Origin: Microlunatus capsulatus
Lineage (GTDB): Bacteria > Actinomycetota > Actinomycetes > Propionibacteriales > Propionibacteriaceae
Assembly: GCF_017876495.1 (NCBI RefSeq)
Contig: NZ_JAGIOB010000001.1
Span: forward strand, 3,720,001-3,784,000
Reading direction: 5' to 3'
Length of the DNA: 64,000 nt
The first letter of the stretch is position 1. Each line of letters starts with the position of its first letter. The notes beneath the pieces were generated by a model. That model was not told the DNA's origin and ran no database searches. It worked only from the letters and a program-made list of their open reading frames with translations. Shown one piece after another: positions 42,073-50,593 of this stretch. The position numbers were made by a program, and so were the translations under genes.

Positions 42073-42948
42073 TCACCAGGCGATCTGCGTGAGCTCGCTG
42101 TAGAGGTCGTCGACGTGTCGCTGCTCGACCGAGCTGCTGCGATAGAGCTTGGGCCGCCCTCCACCCCGCCACAGCGCACCGGGAGGACGTAGCCGGCTGA
42201 TCCGGTGCTCCACCAGCGCCAACGGTGCTCCGGTCCGGTGGAGGAGATGGGAGTGCAGGAGGCGCGAGCGGCGGGCGTAGAGCGTGGCGTTGCTGATGTG
42301 GAGCAGGCTCAGGAACAGCGGCAGCCCCTTCCGCCGGTCCCGCCGGACGATGACGTAGCAGCTCTGCGCCCCTTCCCGCAGGAGCACGTGCTGGACAGCC
42401 GGTGCATGCCGGTGGTCCTCGAAGAGCTCTCGCTGCTGCTCGGGGACGAGTCGCTCGATGGCCTGGACGTCGGACGTCACCCGGACCCCGGGGACCGGGG
42501 CCCAGGGCAGGTTCGGGACCAGGGACACCCGGGTGTCGAGATCGCGGAACCCTAGCCGTCGGTCCATGGCGACGACGTTGCCGCTCGGGGACAGGTCGGT
42601 GAAGGTCATCCCCCGTTGAGCGAGCACAGCCCTCACCAGCCGTAGCGCGTGGGTGCGGTAGGAGTCGAGGCAGCAGAGGGCGCCCAGGTTGCAGAAGCTC
42701 TCAGGACGCCCGTCGACGCACCGGGTGGAGTAGAACGCGAGGTTGGCTCCCACGACCTCTGAGTCGACGGTCAACATGTAGCCGTGGTTGGGTGCTCCGG
42801 CCATCCAGGAGGGTTGCATCCCGCGAACCCAGTCAGCAGCGGCGACCCGGGGGTTCAGCTCGCGGTGCAGGAAGGCGGCCACCCGCCCCACGTCGGAGGG
42901 GTGGATGGCGGACAGGGCGACTCCGTGTCCTGAGACGGGCGCGTCCAT
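42073..42948 (-). CDS. GNAT-type acyltransferase
   Basis: The 291-aa product has features of a GNAT domain in its first half (SAIHPSDVGRVAAFLHREL, YMLTVDSEVVGANLAFY) and a second half with SLLHISNATLYARRSRLL. It resembles N-acyltransferases found in exopolysaccharide clusters, which acylate sugar amines. It is divergent from the GT2 gene at 43097. The ATG at 42948 lacks a Shine-Dalgarno sequence, but TACGTT ends six bases upstream, so leaderless translation is likely. An in-frame extension up to 43278 runs antisense to that GT2 gene and is unlikely to be used. Confidence 0.7.
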   Translation of the reverse strand: MDAPVSGHGVALSAIHPSDVGRVAAFLHRELNPRVAAADWVRGMQPSWMAGAPNHGYMLTVDSEVVGANLAFYSTRCVDGRPESFCNLGALCCLDSYRTHALRLVRAVLAQRGMTFTDLSPSGNVVAMDRRLGFRDLDTRVSLVPNLPWAPVPGVRVTSDVQAIERLVPEQQRELFEDHRHAPAVQHVLLREGAQSCYVIVRRDRRKGLPLFLSLLHISNATLYARRSRLLHSHLLHRTGAPLALVEHRISRLRPPGALWRGGGRPKLYRSSSVEQRHVDDLYSELTQIAW

Positions 42949-42960
42949 GGCCGTAACGTA
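42949..42960 (-). promoter_or_regulatory. putative -10 element for leaderless GNAT mRNA
   Basis: TACGTT (42960-42955 on the minus strand) is followed by six bases and ATG. A divergent -10-like TAGGTT for the plus-strand glycosyltransferase lies at 43023-43028. Confidence 0.45.
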
Positions 42961-43064
42961 CGGCAGTCCGCCGGTCCGGGGGCAACTGCAGCCAAACGCC
43001 CCGCGGATGCTTCCTGCTGTCCTAGGTTGATCTCGGGAGCGAGCCGCGAGGACCCGGGGGGACC

Positions 43065-43100
43065 ATGGACGTGACGTCCGGCCAGCAGGACCAGCGGTGA
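43065..43100 (+). CDS. possible 11-codon leader peptide
   Basis: ATG at 43065 opens the frame MDVTSGQQDQR, whose TGA overlaps the GTG start of the next gene by four bases. GAGGACC lies upstream. It may couple translation to the glycosyltransferase, or it may be an accident of sequence. Confidence 0.3.
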   Translation: MDVTSGQQDQR

Positions 43101-43960
43101 CGTCTGTCGTCATCGCCGCCCACGACGAGGCGGCGGTCATCGAGAGGTGCCTGGAGGGTCTCCGTGCGAACGGGCCGGGGCTCGATGTCGTCGTCGTGGC
43201 GAACGGCTGCGCGGACGACACGGCCGACCGGGCGCGCAGGGCCGGTGCACGCGTGCTCGAGCTCGCGGCCCCGGGCAAGGCCGCGGCACTCGACGCGGGG
43301 GACGCGGTCGCCTCCTCCTTCCCACGCCTCTACCTCGACGCGGACATCGTCGTCCCCTCCGGCGGGGTGGCCGCCCTGGTCGCAGCGCTCGGGCAGCCGG
43401 ACGGCGTCCTGGCCGCCGTGCCGTCCCGACGGGTCGACGTGAGCGGGCGACCCCTGCTCGTGCGGGCCTATTTCGCCGTCAACGGTCGGCTCCCCGCCTA
43501 CCGCGATGGATTGTTCGGCCGTGGGCTCATCGCTGTCTCCGACCGTGGTCGCAGCCGTTTCACCGGCTTTCCCCGCATGGTGGCCGACGACCTGTTCCTC
43601 GACTCGCTCTTCGGTCCCGAGGAGAAGCGCACGGTGACCTCGGTCGTGGTGGTCGTGGAGGCACCTCGTCGCTCGCGCGATCTCCTCCGCCGCCTTGTAC
43701 GCGTGCGCCGGGGCAACGCGGCGATGCGCCGCGCCGGCGTCAAGGGCCTGGTGACGGCGACGATCCGACCCGCGGACCGGTGGGCCTGGTGGGGCGTGGT
43801 GCGGACGCGACCTCAGCTCTGGCCCTCAGCAGCGGTCTACGTCGGGATCACGACCGCCGCTGCTCTCTGGGCGCGCATGACGCCGGGGGCGAAGGGCTGG
43901 GCCCGTGACGACAGCACACGGGGGTCGAGTCCGGGCTCGGCGGCGGAGGAGGCGGCATGA
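43097..43960 (+). CDS. glycosyltransferase family 2
   Basis: The 287-aa product is a GT-A glycosyltransferase with SVVIAAHDEAAVIERCL at the N terminus and the metal-binding DxD in LYLDADIVVP. GFPRMVADDLFLDSLF supplies the acceptor-side acidic residues. A hydrophobic stretch near residues 245-262 (LWPSAAVYVGITTAAALW) may anchor it to the membrane. It overlaps the downstream deacetylase by four bases. Base use at third codon positions looks less extreme than in the flanking genes, which may mean later acquisition. Confidence 0.88.
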   Translation: MTSVVIAAHDEAAVIERCLEGLRANGPGLDVVVVANGCADDTADRARRAGARVLELAAPGKAAALDAGDAVASSFPRLYLDADIVVPSGGVAALVAALGQPDGVLAAVPSRRVDVSGRPLLVRAYFAVNGRLPAYRDGLFGRGLIAVSDRGRSRFTGFPRMVADDLFLDSLFGPEEKRTVTSVVVVVEAPRRSRDLLRRLVRVRRGNAAMRRAGVKGLVTATIRPADRWAWWGVVRTRPQLWPSAAVYVGITTAAALWARMTPGAKGWARDDSTRGSSPGSAAEEAA

Positions 43961-44619
43961 GAGGCCCGCAGTTCAACATCTGCTTCCACGGGATCGGGAA
44001 CCCCGAGCGTCAGCTCGAGCCGGGCGAGGAGGCCTACTGGATCACGCCCCAGCTTTTCTCGGAGGTCCTCGACGAGGTGGTCGGCCGCGAGGACGTGGCC
44101 CTGAGCTTCGACGACGGCAACCGGTCGGACGTGACCCACGGGCTGCCGGGTCTGAGCGAGCGGGGCCTGGTGGCGACGTTCTTCGCACTGGCCGGGCGGC
44201 TGGAGCAGCCCGGGAGCCTCGGGGAGGTGGAGCTGCGGGCACTCCGAGCAGCCGGCATGACGGTGGGCAGCCACGGGTTCGACCACCGCCCGTGGCGGCA
44301 CCTGGACGAGGACCAACAACGGCGGGAGTTCGTCGAGGCGCGTCGCCTGCTCGTCGAGGCCTCGGGTGGAGCGGTCGACGAGGCGGCCCTGCCGCTCGGC
44401 CGTTACGACCGACAGGTGCTGGGCAGGCTTCGAGCGGAGGGGTACGACCACGTCTACTCCAGCGACCGGGCGCCGGCGCGACGCTCGAGCTGGTTGCAGC
44501 CGCGCTACAGCATCCGGGCCGGTGACAGCGGCGCGACGGTCCGCGCCATCCTGCTCCGTCCCGATGGCGTTCACCGGACGTTGCAGAGGGCGAGGATGAC
44601 CGTCAAGCGGTGGCGATGA
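43957..44619 (+). CDS. NodB-type polysaccharide deacetylase
   Basis: The 220-aa product has the NodB fold: LSFDDGNRSD with catalytic and metal-binding Asp residues, and VGSHGFDHRPW with the His pair. The third motif is degenerate (LPLGRYDRQ where R-P-x-G is usual). No signal peptide is visible, so it would act in the cytoplasm on a lipid-linked or nucleotide sugar, removing N- or O-acetyl groups. It is coupled to the GT2 gene and ends 13 bases before the convergent beta-helix gene. Confidence 0.83.
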   Translation: MRGPQFNICFHGIGNPERQLEPGEEAYWITPQLFSEVLDEVVGREDVALSFDDGNRSDVTHGLPGLSERGLVATFFALAGRLEQPGSLGEVELRALRAAGMTVGSHGFDHRPWRHLDEDQQRREFVEARRLLVEASGGAVDEAALPLGRYDRQVLGRLRAEGYDHVYSSDRAPARRSSWLQPRYSIRAGDSGATVRAILLRPDGVHRTLQRARMTVKRWR

Positions 44620-44632
44620 GGATCCCGATCTC

Positions 44633-45610
44633 CTAGGGCTCGAGGGGTCGTCCGTCGTCCCAGGTGTTCCCCGACCAGTCGTTGCCGGGCCGGCTCGGGT
44701 CGAAGTCCGTGACCGGTCCCCAGTGCCCGCACACCGGCTCGCCGTGGTCTCCCGGCTGGGTGCCGCGTTCCCAGACGTTGTCGACGAAGCGGATCCCGGA
44801 GGCGTCGGCGCCGAACGGCTTGGAGCCGTCGGCGCCGGACGACCCCCCGTAGGCGCAGAACCCTCCGCTGCCGTGCCGGAAGAGGTTTCCCTGGACGAGG
44901 TTGTCCTGTACCGGCTCGAAGTCGCCGTACCCGGTCAGGGCCGCAGAGCACCCGGCGTCAGGAGGTACGTCGGGCGCATCGCAGGCGATGGTGTTGAACC
45001 GGATGACGGAACGTTGGGACATCCGGATCCCGGACTCGTGCGCGACGCCGGTCCTGTCGGTGGCTTGGCCGTGCACGTAGCTGTACTCGACGAGGCAGTC
45101 GGAGCCGCAGAGGATGCTGCGATTGCCTCCGGTGACCTGCACCCGGGTGGCGACGAAGTTCAGGGAGCCGATTCCCGTCACCATGAGCGGGCCGGCGTCC
45201 ACGGTCGAGTCCGTGATGGTGAACGAGGCTGAGGCGAGCTCGTTGCTGACCGTTCCGAGGATGTGGCTCCTCGTGATGCGGATGTCGGGGGCGGCGATGA
45301 CCACGTTCCCGCGGATCGTGCGGGCGTCGATGGTGGCCCCGGGCTCGTCCAGGACGAGAGGGCCGCTGTAGTCCGAGAGAACGGTGCCGGCGGGAACCCC
45401 GGTGTTCGTGTCGTCCGGCATCGACGCCGGTGGTTGTCCGGCGCTCGCCGCGGGCCGGCCGACCGGCGGCTGGTTCGTCGCGCCCCCGAGTGCTCGCGCC
45501 GCCAGCGCTGCTGCCAGGCCGAGGACGAGGAGTGCGATCAGCACCGCGACGACCGCGAGGAAGCCTCGGCGAGGTCGAGGACGGGCGCCGGGACGCGTGG
45601 CCGAGCTCAT
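44633..45610 (-). CDS. membrane-anchored right-handed beta-helix protein
   Basis: The 325-aa product has an Arg/Pro-rich start, one N-terminal membrane helix (FLAVVAVLIALLVLGLAAALAA) and a parallel beta-helix without a DUF4082 domain. It is a paralogue of the C-terminal half of the protein at 40498, sharing TGVPAGTVLSDYSGP, HESGIRM, CDAPDVPPDAGCSA and GGFCAYGGSS. Conserved cysteines suggest disulfides outside the cell. It could be an epimerase, lyase or binding protein for the polymer. It is the last gene of the minus-strand operon, and its ATG overlaps the acyltransferase stop by four bases. Confidence 0.83.
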   Translation of the reverse strand: MSSATRPGARPRPRRGFLAVVAVLIALLVLGLAAALAARALGGATNQPPVGRPAASAGQPPASMPDDTNTGVPAGTVLSDYSGPLVLDEPGATIDARTIRGNVVIAAPDIRITRSHILGTVSNELASASFTITDSTVDAGPLMVTGIGSLNFVATRVQVTGGNRSILCGSDCLVEYSYVHGQATDRTGVAHESGIRMSQRSVIRFNTIACDAPDVPPDAGCSAALTGYGDFEPVQDNLVQGNLFRHGSGGFCAYGGSSGADGSKPFGADASGIRFVDNVWERGTQPGDHGEPVCGHWGPVTDFDPSRPGNDWSGNTWDDGRPLEP

Positions 45611-46125
45611 GGCCCGGTCTCGCGGTCCTCCGGGCCGAGCACCCGGATCTTGCGGGCCGGGACGCCTGCGTAGAGGGTGTCCGGGTCGCAGGTCCCCGTG
45701 ACGACGGAACCGGCGGCCACGACTGATCCTCGCCCCACGACGGCACCGGGCATCAGCACCGCTCTCGCCCCGATCCAGGCCCCGTCCTCGATGACGACGG
45801 GAGCCGCGCTCAGGGCTCCTGCCCGGCAGTCGGGTCCGCCGATGCTGTGCGAGCCGGTGAGGATCATCACCTCCATGCCCAGGTGCACCCGCTTCCCCAC
45901 CCGGATCGGACCGATGCCGTCGAAGAACACCCCACGGTTGACGTAGGCGCTCCGACCGATCGTCACGTCCCGGCTGCCGAACCAGCACCTCGCCCCGACC
46001 GAGGCCCGCTCGAGCCGGACGCCGTAGGCCTTGAGCAGTGCCCACCGCAGGTGCCGCGGGGTCAGCACCGAGGCCCCCCAGGTGTTGACGAGGGCGTCAC
46101 GCACCAGCTCACCGGCCGATCTCAT
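45607..46125 (-). CDS. WcaF-type hexapeptide acyltransferase
   Basis: The 172-aa product has a left-handed beta-helix with FFDGIGPIRVGKRVHLG, GSHSIGGPDC and VVIEDGAWIGARAVLMPGA, matching the CoA-dependent O-acetyltransferases of polysaccharide loci. The histidine in GSHSIG is the probable catalytic base. It is coupled to both neighbours by 4-base overlaps. It probably O-acetylates a sugar of the repeat unit. Confidence 0.88.
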   Translation of the reverse strand: MRSAGELVRDALVNTWGASVLTPRHLRWALLKAYGVRLERASVGARCWFGSRDVTIGRSAYVNRGVFFDGIGPIRVGKRVHLGMEVMILTGSHSIGGPDCRAGALSAAPVVIEDGAWIGARAVLMPGAVVGRGSVVAAGSVVTGTCDPDTLYAGVPARKIRVLGPEDRETGP

Positions 46126-47075
46126 CGGGACGCCGGGTGGAGCAGGGACCGGCCGTGCCCGGGCTCGAGCGACCAGGGACCCGCCGGCTCGCGCAGGCGT
46201 CGTGGGTCGAGGAGGAAGGCGAGAGCCGCTCGACTCGTCGGCCGGCCGAGGCAGGCGCGCGAGAGCTCGCGCAGCACGACGGCTGACCAGAAGGCGAGTG
46301 CCGCGACGCGACCGTTCCTCTTGCGGTGCAGGCGGACCCGGTTCACCTGCAGCAGGGCCCAGAGCGGGGGCGAGCCGGCCGAACCACCCTCCAGGTGGGT
46401 CGCGCGGGCGTCCGGCACGTAGCGGGTGCTGTACCCGAGGTCGCCCGCCCGCAGGTCGAAATCCGCCTCCTCGGAGTAGAGGAAGAAGCTCTCGTCCCAC
46501 GGGCCGCACGCTTCCCAGCACGCGTGGCTGACGAGCTGGGTCGAGCCCTCCGCCCAGGGGGTCGACGTCGACCGGTCGTACCGACGAGGGTCGCTGACCA
46601 CCTCGCCGAGCGTCCCGATGCGCCCTGCGCGCTCAGCACCGAGAGCAAGATCGGCCAGCACCCGCACCACAGTGGGCTCGCGGCGCATGGACAGGATGAG
46701 CTGGCCCAGGCCATCGCTGAGCCGCGGGACGGCGATGCCGACGCCGGGCTGGTCGAGCGCGTCGAGCAGTCCCTCGACGCACCCCGCGTGCAGACGCACG
46801 TCCGGGTTGAGCACCAGGTAGGCGTCACGGCGTCCCGCTGCGAGCACGGCGGCATTGATGCCCGCTGCGTACCCGGCGTTGCGGCCCATCTGCACCACGT
46901 CGGCGGCGGGAGCCTGGGCGCGGACCTCCTGGACGGTGCCGTCCATCGAGTCGTTGTCGGCGACCACCAGATGCCAGGTGAAGGCTTCGCTCGTCGGCAG
47001 CGAGGCCACGAGGTCGGCGACGAGGCCCGCGCTGTTGAACGTGACGACGACGATGGCGATGTCGGGTCGGGTCAC
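46122..47075 (-). CDS. glycosyltransferase family 2 (rhamnosyltransferase-like)
   Basis: The 317-aa product starts IAIVVVTFNSAGLVADLV and has VVADNDSMDGT, GRNAGYAAGIN and the DxD-like LVLNPDVRL. WEACGPWDESFFLYSEEADF is typical of WbbL-type rhamnosyltransferases. A weak C-terminal hydrophobic segment may contact the membrane. The GTG start overlaps the polymerase stop by four bases. Confidence 0.9.
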   Translation of the reverse strand: MTRPDIAIVVVTFNSAGLVADLVASLPTSEAFTWHLVVADNDSMDGTVQEVRAQAPAADVVQMGRNAGYAAGINAAVLAAGRRDAYLVLNPDVRLHAGCVEGLLDALDQPGVGIAVPRLSDGLGQLILSMRREPTVVRVLADLALGAERAGRIGTLGEVVSDPRRYDRSTSTPWAEGSTQLVSHACWEACGPWDESFFLYSEEADFDLRAGDLGYSTRYVPDARATHLEGGSAGSPPLWALLQVNRVRLHRKRNGRVAALAFWSAVVLRELSRACLGRPTSRAALAFLLDPRRLREPAGPWSLEPGHGRSLLHPASR

Positions 47076-48559
47076 GACGGACCTCCTACCGGTGCGGCGG
47101 GCGACGGGAGACGCGCGTCGACCGCTCCGAGCGGCGGCTCGAGGCTGAGGCGGTGGGCTGCGCCGGCCAGCCCGACGAGGAGGAAGGTCGAGCCGGCCAC
47201 CATCGGGAAGCCCCAGGCGTCGAACGTCAGGTAGCTGAGCACGACGCCGACGAGCGACGCCGAGAGCACGAGCGCCAGGTGCCGTTCACGCTCGGAGGTC
47301 AGCCGACGCCGGGCCGCCCTGGCCAGGTAGACCCCGGTCCCCAGGAAGACCAGCGTGGCCGCGAGGCCGATCGCCCCGAGCTCGACGAGCGTCATCAGCA
47401 TCTGGTTGTCGAGGATGCGGTAGTAGCGGGGGACGAAGGTGAAGAGGCCGCGTCCGAGGAGCGGGTGCTCGGTGTAGAGGCCCAGGACAGCGCTGTAGTC
47501 AGCGGTGCGCCCGGTCACGCTGGGGTCGTCGCCGAGGTTGCCGAAGAGCGAGCGGATCGTGCCGACCAGGCCGGGGGCCACGAGACGCATGCCGACGACG
47601 GCCAGCGGGGCCAGCAGCAACCCCCGGATCCGCCAGCGAGCGGGCCAGCCGACGAAGACCACGGCGCAGGCGAGCGCGAGGGCGAGGATCGCCGACCGAG
47701 ACACCGACATGGGGAGCGCGGTGCCGATGACGAGCGTGGGAAGCCACCGCAGGATCCACGACCGGTTGGCGGCGAACAGGCTCCGGTGCAGCGCGAGGAG
47801 GAAAACCCCGGCGAGCAGTACCCCGAACTCGATCGGGTGGACTGCTGTGCTCGAGACGCGGTTGAGGACCGAGCGGGAGACGACCTCGCCGAAGTCGGAG
47901 TTGGCGCTCAGGCCGGGGATGGTGAACAGTGCCGCGATGTCGTAGGCGGTGAAGTACTGGACGATCCCCAGGGCGGCGACGAAGGTGCCGAAGCCCACCA
48001 CCCATCCGACCACCCGCTCCAGCTCGTGGCTGGTCCGCAGTCCTTCGCTGGCCAGCAGCACGACACCGGCCCAGCCGGCGACCGAGAGCAACCCGCGGTC
48101 AGCCGCGCTGATCATCGTGGCGTTGAGCTGGTCCGCTGGCACCGCGACCAGCGTCCAGAGCTCGTCGGTGGACTGGCGGATGTCCGCCGGGGAGTACCAG
48201 CCGGCGGCGTTGCCGGCCACGTAGCTCGCGAGCACGGCCCCGACCAGGAGCCCGACGCTCACGCGGGTGGGGGTGAAGCCCCGGACCGGGTTGCGGCCAC
48301 CGAGCGTGGCGAGCAGCCACCAGAGGAGCGCCAGGATCCCCCACAGGTTCGCCGGGGTGCCGGGGGCGCCCAGCGGCCGGATGACGAGCTGGGAGGGGAT
48401 GCAGAACAGCAGGAAGACGTACACGACCACGAACACGCGGGCCGGGATGCTCAGAGAGCCGTCCTTCCAGGAGCGCACCAGGCCCGCCCGACGCGCCGCC
48501 GCCCAGGAGACGGTGGCGCCGAGGGGACCGGACCCCTCCGTCCGGAGAGCGTCGGTCAC
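47072..48559 (-). CDS. O-antigen polymerase/ligase (Wzy/WaaL-like)
   Basis: The roughly 495-aa integral membrane protein has about 11 helices and a large outer loop near residues 330-370 ending in GLYTEHPLLGRGLFTFVPRYY, typical of O-antigen ligase-domain polymerases (PF04932). It would join lipid-linked repeat units outside the membrane. I prefer GTG at 48559, which overlaps the Wzz stop by four bases as elsewhere in this operon; an upstream GTG at 48571 is also open. Confidence 0.85.
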   Translation of the reverse strand: MTDALRTEGSGPLGATVSWAAARRAGLVRSWKDGSLSIPARVFVVVYVFLLFCIPSQLVIRPLGAPGTPANLWGILALLWWLLATLGGRNPVRGFTPTRVSVGLLVGAVLASYVAGNAAGWYSPADIRQSTDELWTLVAVPADQLNATMISAADRGLLSVAGWAGVVLLASEGLRTSHELERVVGWVVGFGTFVAALGIVQYFTAYDIAALFTIPGLSANSDFGEVVSRSVLNRVSSTAVHPIEFGVLLAGVFLLALHRSLFAANRSWILRWLPTLVIGTALPMSVSRSAILALALACAVVFVGWPARWRIRGLLLAPLAVVGMRLVAPGLVGTIRSLFGNLGDDPSVTGRTADYSAVLGLYTEHPLLGRGLFTFVPRYYRILDNQMLMTLVELGAIGLAATLVFLGTGVYLARAARRRLTSERERHLALVLSASLVGVVLSYLTFDAWGFPMVAGSTFLLVGLAGAAHRLSLEPPLGAVDARLPSPAAPVGGPS

Positions 48560-49320
48560 GAGTCCCACCACCGGGCTGCGGCTGATGCGCTCACCCGCTC
48601 CCGCGGGCGGTCCTCGGCGGGGCGCAGCCGTTCCCCGGCGTCAGGTCGCACCCGCTCGTCCGCGCGGGAGCGCGGCGTCGCGCGCGGCGTCGGCGCGGCC
48701 GCCCGGACCTCCTCCCGATCCTCCTCCGGCCGCCGCCGGTCACGGATGAAAGCCACGAGGAGGGTGGTGACCACCCCCACGCCGCCGATGACGGCGAGGG
48801 CACGGATCTTGCTCCCCGGCAGCGGCTCCGCCACCGACGGCGCGCTGTTGGGTCGGGCGTCGATCAGCTGACGCTGCGGAGCGTTGACGGCTGACTGGAT
48901 CCGCGCGAGCTCCACCTGCAGCCTGCGGATGACCTCGTCCCGCGTCCGCACGGCCATGGCGCCGTCGGTGTCCTCCGTGCTGATCACCAGGACGGGGCCG
49001 GCGTCGGGACTGAGGCCGATGGCGTAGTCGGAGGTGAAGCCCGCAGCCTCGAGGCTGCGGGCCGAGTCCTTGGTGCTCAGCGTCGAGGCGATCAGGGAGG
49101 CCGTGACCGTCAACCCGGGCTCGAGGTTGAGGTAGGGGTTCGTCGGGGTCGCGGCGCCCGTCGCCTGGGGCGGGAGGAGCATCACCAACTGGCCGGTGGC
49201 CTGGTACTGGGTCGGCACGAGCGCGACGGCGGCGGCGGCCGCGGCGAGCACCACGGCGGCACCTACGGCCATCACCCGCCAGCGTCGCAGCAGCACCCTC
49301 AGGGCGTCGATGAAGTCCAC
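48556..49320 (-). CDS. Wzz-like chain-length protein
   Basis: The 254-aa product has the co-polymerase layout: N-terminal helix (VMAVGAAVVLAAAAAAVAL), an outer domain with YQATGQLVML and TASLIASTLSTKDSARSLE, and a C-terminal helix (ALAVIGGVGVVTTLLVAFI, about 172-190). A basic, Pro-rich cytoplasmic tail of about 60 residues follows and has no kinase domain or Tyr cluster. It probably sets polymer length with the neighbouring polymerase. Confidence 0.82.
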   Translation of the reverse strand: MDFIDALRVLLRRWRVMAVGAAVVLAAAAAAVALVPTQYQATGQLVMLLPPQATGAATPTNPYLNLEPGLTVTASLIASTLSTKDSARSLEAAGFTSDYAIGLSPDAGPVLVISTEDTDGAMAVRTRDEVIRRLQVELARIQSAVNAPQRQLIDARPNSAPSVAEPLPGSKIRALAVIGGVGVVTTLLVAFIRDRRRPEEDREEVRAAAPTPRATPRSRADERVRPDAGERLRPAEDRPRERVSASAAARWWDS

Positions 49321-49321
49321 G

Positions 49322-50593
49322 TCAGCTCGCTCCTGCCGGTGCGTGCACCGGCTCCTGCAGGCGGGCGAAGCAGTGGTGTTCCACTGCTTCCACCACCTGT
49401 CCGGCAGTGGTGGCCCAGCTTCCTCGCGTCGGCGACGACGCGGTGGCCCGGCGGTCCAGGGTGGCGCCGCTGGACACCGTGGCGCCCAAGGCGTCGGCGA
49501 GGGCGGACGGCGTTCCGGCGGCCCACACCACCGAGGGGTTGGTCAGGCACGCGCGGGGTTCCGGGGCGTCGTTCACGACCGGGACCACGCCGGCGCTCAA
49601 CATCTCCTCCGCCACCAGCGAGACGTTGGTGAAGGAGAGGGCGAGCCCGGCGACGGAACGGTTGTAGAGGTCGTTGAGCTCGGCCGGTGTCAACCGGGGG
49701 TAGATCTCGGCCGGGAAGGGGAGGTTGCGCAGGTGAGCACCGTAGATCCGGATCGGCACGTCCGGGTGACGCCGGTGGAAGCGCGTCAGGCTCAGCTCCG
49801 CCATGGCCCAGCCCCGTCGCGGGTTCCCGGGGCGCGCGTAGCAGACGACCCCGGTGCGCTCGGCCGGCGGCGACTTGACGAAGTAGGTCGTGGTGTCCGA
49901 GCCGAAGTCCACCACGGTGGAGGGGACCCCGAGCTGGCTGCGGAGGCAGTCCGCCACCATCGAACCGAGGGCGAGGACGTGGAAGCCGAAGCGGTAGCTG
50001 TCCTCCGCCAGGGCGTACTCGGTGCCCCTCGGGTAGAAGTACGGCTCGTAGTCCTGCACGAAGTAGAAGCGCTGCATGGGAGCCGCACCGAGGGTGGCCA
50101 GCACGTGCGCCGACTCCCACGAGGTGGCGATGCAGGCGTCCAGGGGCCTGCCGCCCGTCGGGCGGCTCCCTCCCGGGAGCGCGTCGCTGGAGAGCACCTC
50201 GGCCCGCACTCCGGGCCATCCCTCCCGGACGGTGCGCCGCTGCGCCTCCAGGTCCCCGTCGTGCCGGTCGTAGAGGTAGAGGCGGCAGCGGTGCCCGGCC
50301 CGCTCGAGGCCCTCGACCATGCGGAACATCGTCGTGTGACCGCCGGAGCCGAGTGTGGGTGGTGTGCAGATCCATCCGATGGTCAGGGGCTGGTCAGCGG
50401 CGGCGGGATGGGTGGGCCACCGCAGCTGCAGCTCGGTCGAGTCCGCGACCAGGTGCTCGTGGAGCGTCAGCTCGTTGCCGGCACCCCAGCGCTGAGCCGT
50501 CACCGTGACGGCCTTGCGTGCAACTGCACGAGGTCCCTGACGCCTCAGCACACGCGCGCCCCGGGTGAGCAGGTGTCGGACGCCCTCAGCCAC
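49322..50593 (-). CDS. glycosyltransferase, WsaF-like (GT4 type)
   Basis: The 423-aa product has the motifs of rhamnan-type transferases like WsaF: IGWICTPPTLGSGGHTTMF, RFYFVQDYEPYFYPRG and FVAEEMLS-type donor region VSLVAEEMLSAGVVPVV. I set GTG at 50593, preceded by CGGAGG and overlapping the aminotransferase gene by eight bases. A longer open frame to 50836 would be antisense-like sequence inside that gene. Confidence 0.85.
   Translation of the reverse strand: MAEGVRHLLTRGARVLRRQGPRAVARKAVTVTAQRWGAGNELTLHEHLVADSTELQLRWPTHPAAADQPLTIGWICTPPTLGSGGHTTMFRMVEGLERAGHRCRLYLYDRHDGDLEAQRRTVREGWPGVRAEVLSSDALPGGSRPTGGRPLDACIATSWESAHVLATLGAAPMQRFYFVQDYEPYFYPRGTEYALAEDSYRFGFHVLALGSMVADCLRSQLGVPSTVVDFGSDTTTYFVKSPPAERTGVVCYARPGNPRRGWAMAELSLTRFHRRHPDVPIRIYGAHLRNLPFPAEIYPRLTPAELNDLYNRSVAGLALSFTNVSLVAEEMLSAGVVPVVNDAPEPRACLTNPSVVWAAGTPSALADALGATVSSGATLDRRATASSPTRGSWATTAGQVVEAVEHHCFARLQEPVHAPAGAS

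Noticed and set aside
42949-43278. N-terminal extension of the GNAT-like protein
   Set aside because: It is antisense to the GT2 gene and lacks family sequence, while the ATG at 42948 has a promoter-like element at the leaderless distance.
29431-44619. Exosortase system suggested by the ligase and decarboxylase types
   Set aside because: No multi-helix exosortase protein and no PEP-CTERM-type tail were found in the window, so only the accessory enzymes can be claimed.
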